Shown here: in pieces, positions 40,719-41,543 of the stretch
How the letters are laid out: each line of letters begins with the position of its first letter
How positions within the stretch are numbered: position 1 is the stretch's first letter
Program-made: the position numbers and the translations under genes
Notes under the pieces: model-generated
Databases searched by the model: none
What the model saw: the letters and a program-made list of their open reading frames with translations, nothing else
Told to the model about the DNA's origin: nothing
NCBI GenBank assembly: GCA_031275175.1
Contig: JAISPD010000029.1
Coordinates: 1-41,543 of the forward strand
Origin: Mycoplasmataceae bacterium
Lineage (GTDB): Bacteria; Bacillota_I; Bacilli_A; Mycoplasmatales; Mycoplasmoidaceae
DNA length: 41,543 bases
Reading direction: 5' to 3'

Positions 40719-41543
40719 CAAGTTTTAAATCCAAGTGCAACACTTTATGTTTGACTGGTGAATTATAGTTGATGTACTATAAGACATTTCACCATTTAAT
40801 CTTTTCCTATGCGTAAGGTTTATTAACATATTAGCAATTCGTATATTTTTTTCTGTTACATTATCAAAGTTTGTTCTCTTGCCAAAGAATTTTCTAATTG
40901 TTCTTTTCGTTTATTGCTCAATCATTAGATTTATAAGGGCGAGCGAAGAAAATCTTTGTACGTTTAATATTAAATTCACAGCACGAGTTTTCTATCCCAT
41001 CTACGTCTCTAAATTCAATACCGTTATCAAAAATAATATAAGTAAAGATATCGTTAAATTTTTCAGCACCTAATAATTTTTCTAAAGTATTGAGTGCTGT
41101 AACAATAGAGGGCTTAGTACGATTTGGTAATTTCATAATCACTTCATCATTATTTTTCCTATTAGTAAGTGTTAATAGCACTGATTTGCTTCGTTTTGGT
41201 CCAATTACCGTATCTCCCTCTCAAACGCAATTCATATCAGGGTCTAGCAGTTCTTTTGCCATCTGCTCTATCGAATCGCCATTGATGCGTTTTCCCTCTT
41301 TAGAATTGGTATTTCTTACCAAGTTTTTTGTTGTATTAATAGCATATATGGTTTCAAGTCTTTAATCTTTGGATTGTGAATTGCATAATAAATTGTTGAC
41401 TTAGAAATTTTTTACATCTCCAAGGTTAAATAATTCTCGATATGTTATTGCCATAAATTGCTCGGTGCTAATGTCAAATACTTGATCATCTAATTTCATG
41501 ACTATGTCATATGGCGATGATTTATATACGCTCAACATAAATT
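40719..41543. mobile_element. IS30-family element, decayed, running off the right edge
   Basis: The left end shares the sequence CGCAAGTTTTAAATCC, followed by AAGTGCAACACTTTATG, with the outer end of the IS30 fragment at 16601-16882. The interior is a damaged transposase gene. The other end is outside the window. Confidence 0.75.
40725..41543 (-). pseudogene. IS30 transposase, frameshifted and partial
   Basis: Recognisable pieces are KISKSTIYYAIHNPKIKDLK, KRINGDSIEQMAKELLDPDM, CVWEGDTVIGPKRSKSVLLT (first Asp), IIFDNGIEFRDVDGIENSCC (second Asp) and RTIRKFFGKRTNF (following the Glu of NEK). The frame breaks at least three times: at an A6 tract near 41410, near 41345 between KPYMLLIQQKTW and NTTKNLVRNT, and at 40900-40910, where an 8-bp deletion relative to the copy at 16601 brings in a TAG. 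The stop is at 40727-40725. Confidence 0.8.

Noticed and set aside
1-41543. CRISPR array
   Set aside because: No regularly spaced direct repeats were seen; the short tandem repeats in hsdS are in-gene microsatellites.

Overview
The window reads as a piece of a Mollicutes (Mycoplasma-type) chromosome. It is strongly AT-rich. Every long gene is continuous only if TGA is read as tryptophan: S14 ends in KKASW and S8 in AYVW through TGA codons, and a tRNA-Trp with anticodon UCA is encoded at 30431-30506. Low-complexity Lys/Ala/Glu tails on L3, L22, L23 and L29 recall the M. pneumoniae / Malacoplasma side of the class; that placement is inference.

Layout. 1-120: one end of an IS21-type element. 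185-3820: a surface-anchored GH92 alpha-mannosidase, convergent with secA (3823-6417). 6500-7005: a short IS30-derived element with perfect 26-bp ends, then decayed sequence. 7359-15106 (minus strand): one tight operon of a DUF4143-type ATPase, hsdM, an unknown gene, hsdS and hsdR, a complete type I restriction-modification cluster whose hsdS carries a (TG)8 tract and a 12-bp repeat. 15249-16600: a decayed IS3-family element inserted into an IS30 copy. 16907-30295: a strong promoter, a long leader hairpin and the S10-spc ribosomal protein operon (rpsJ to infA, with secY, adk and map). 30431-30786: tRNA-Trp and acpP on the minus strand. 30875-40656: a glycan-use region with a GH1 glycosidase, a GH20 lipoprotein, and an operon of lipoprotein, PTS EIIBC, small membrane protein, GH38 alpha-mannosidase and PTS EIIA. 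40719-41543: a decayed IS30 copy running off the end.

How the parts fit. The two surface enzymes (GH92 and GH20) could trim mannose and N-acetylhexosamine from host glycans. The EIIBC/EIIA transporter would import and phosphorylate a mannosyl sugar or similar glycoside for cytoplasmic GH38, and GH1 would cleave a phospho-beta-glycoside. The type I cluster looks built for variation: in the phase seen here hsdS is split by the TG tract into two half-subunits with a stop-restart junction. Several accessory genes and secA have a TATAAT box only 6-14 nt before the ATG, implying leaderless or nearly leaderless mRNAs, whereas most ribosomal genes have GGAG-type ribosome binding sites.
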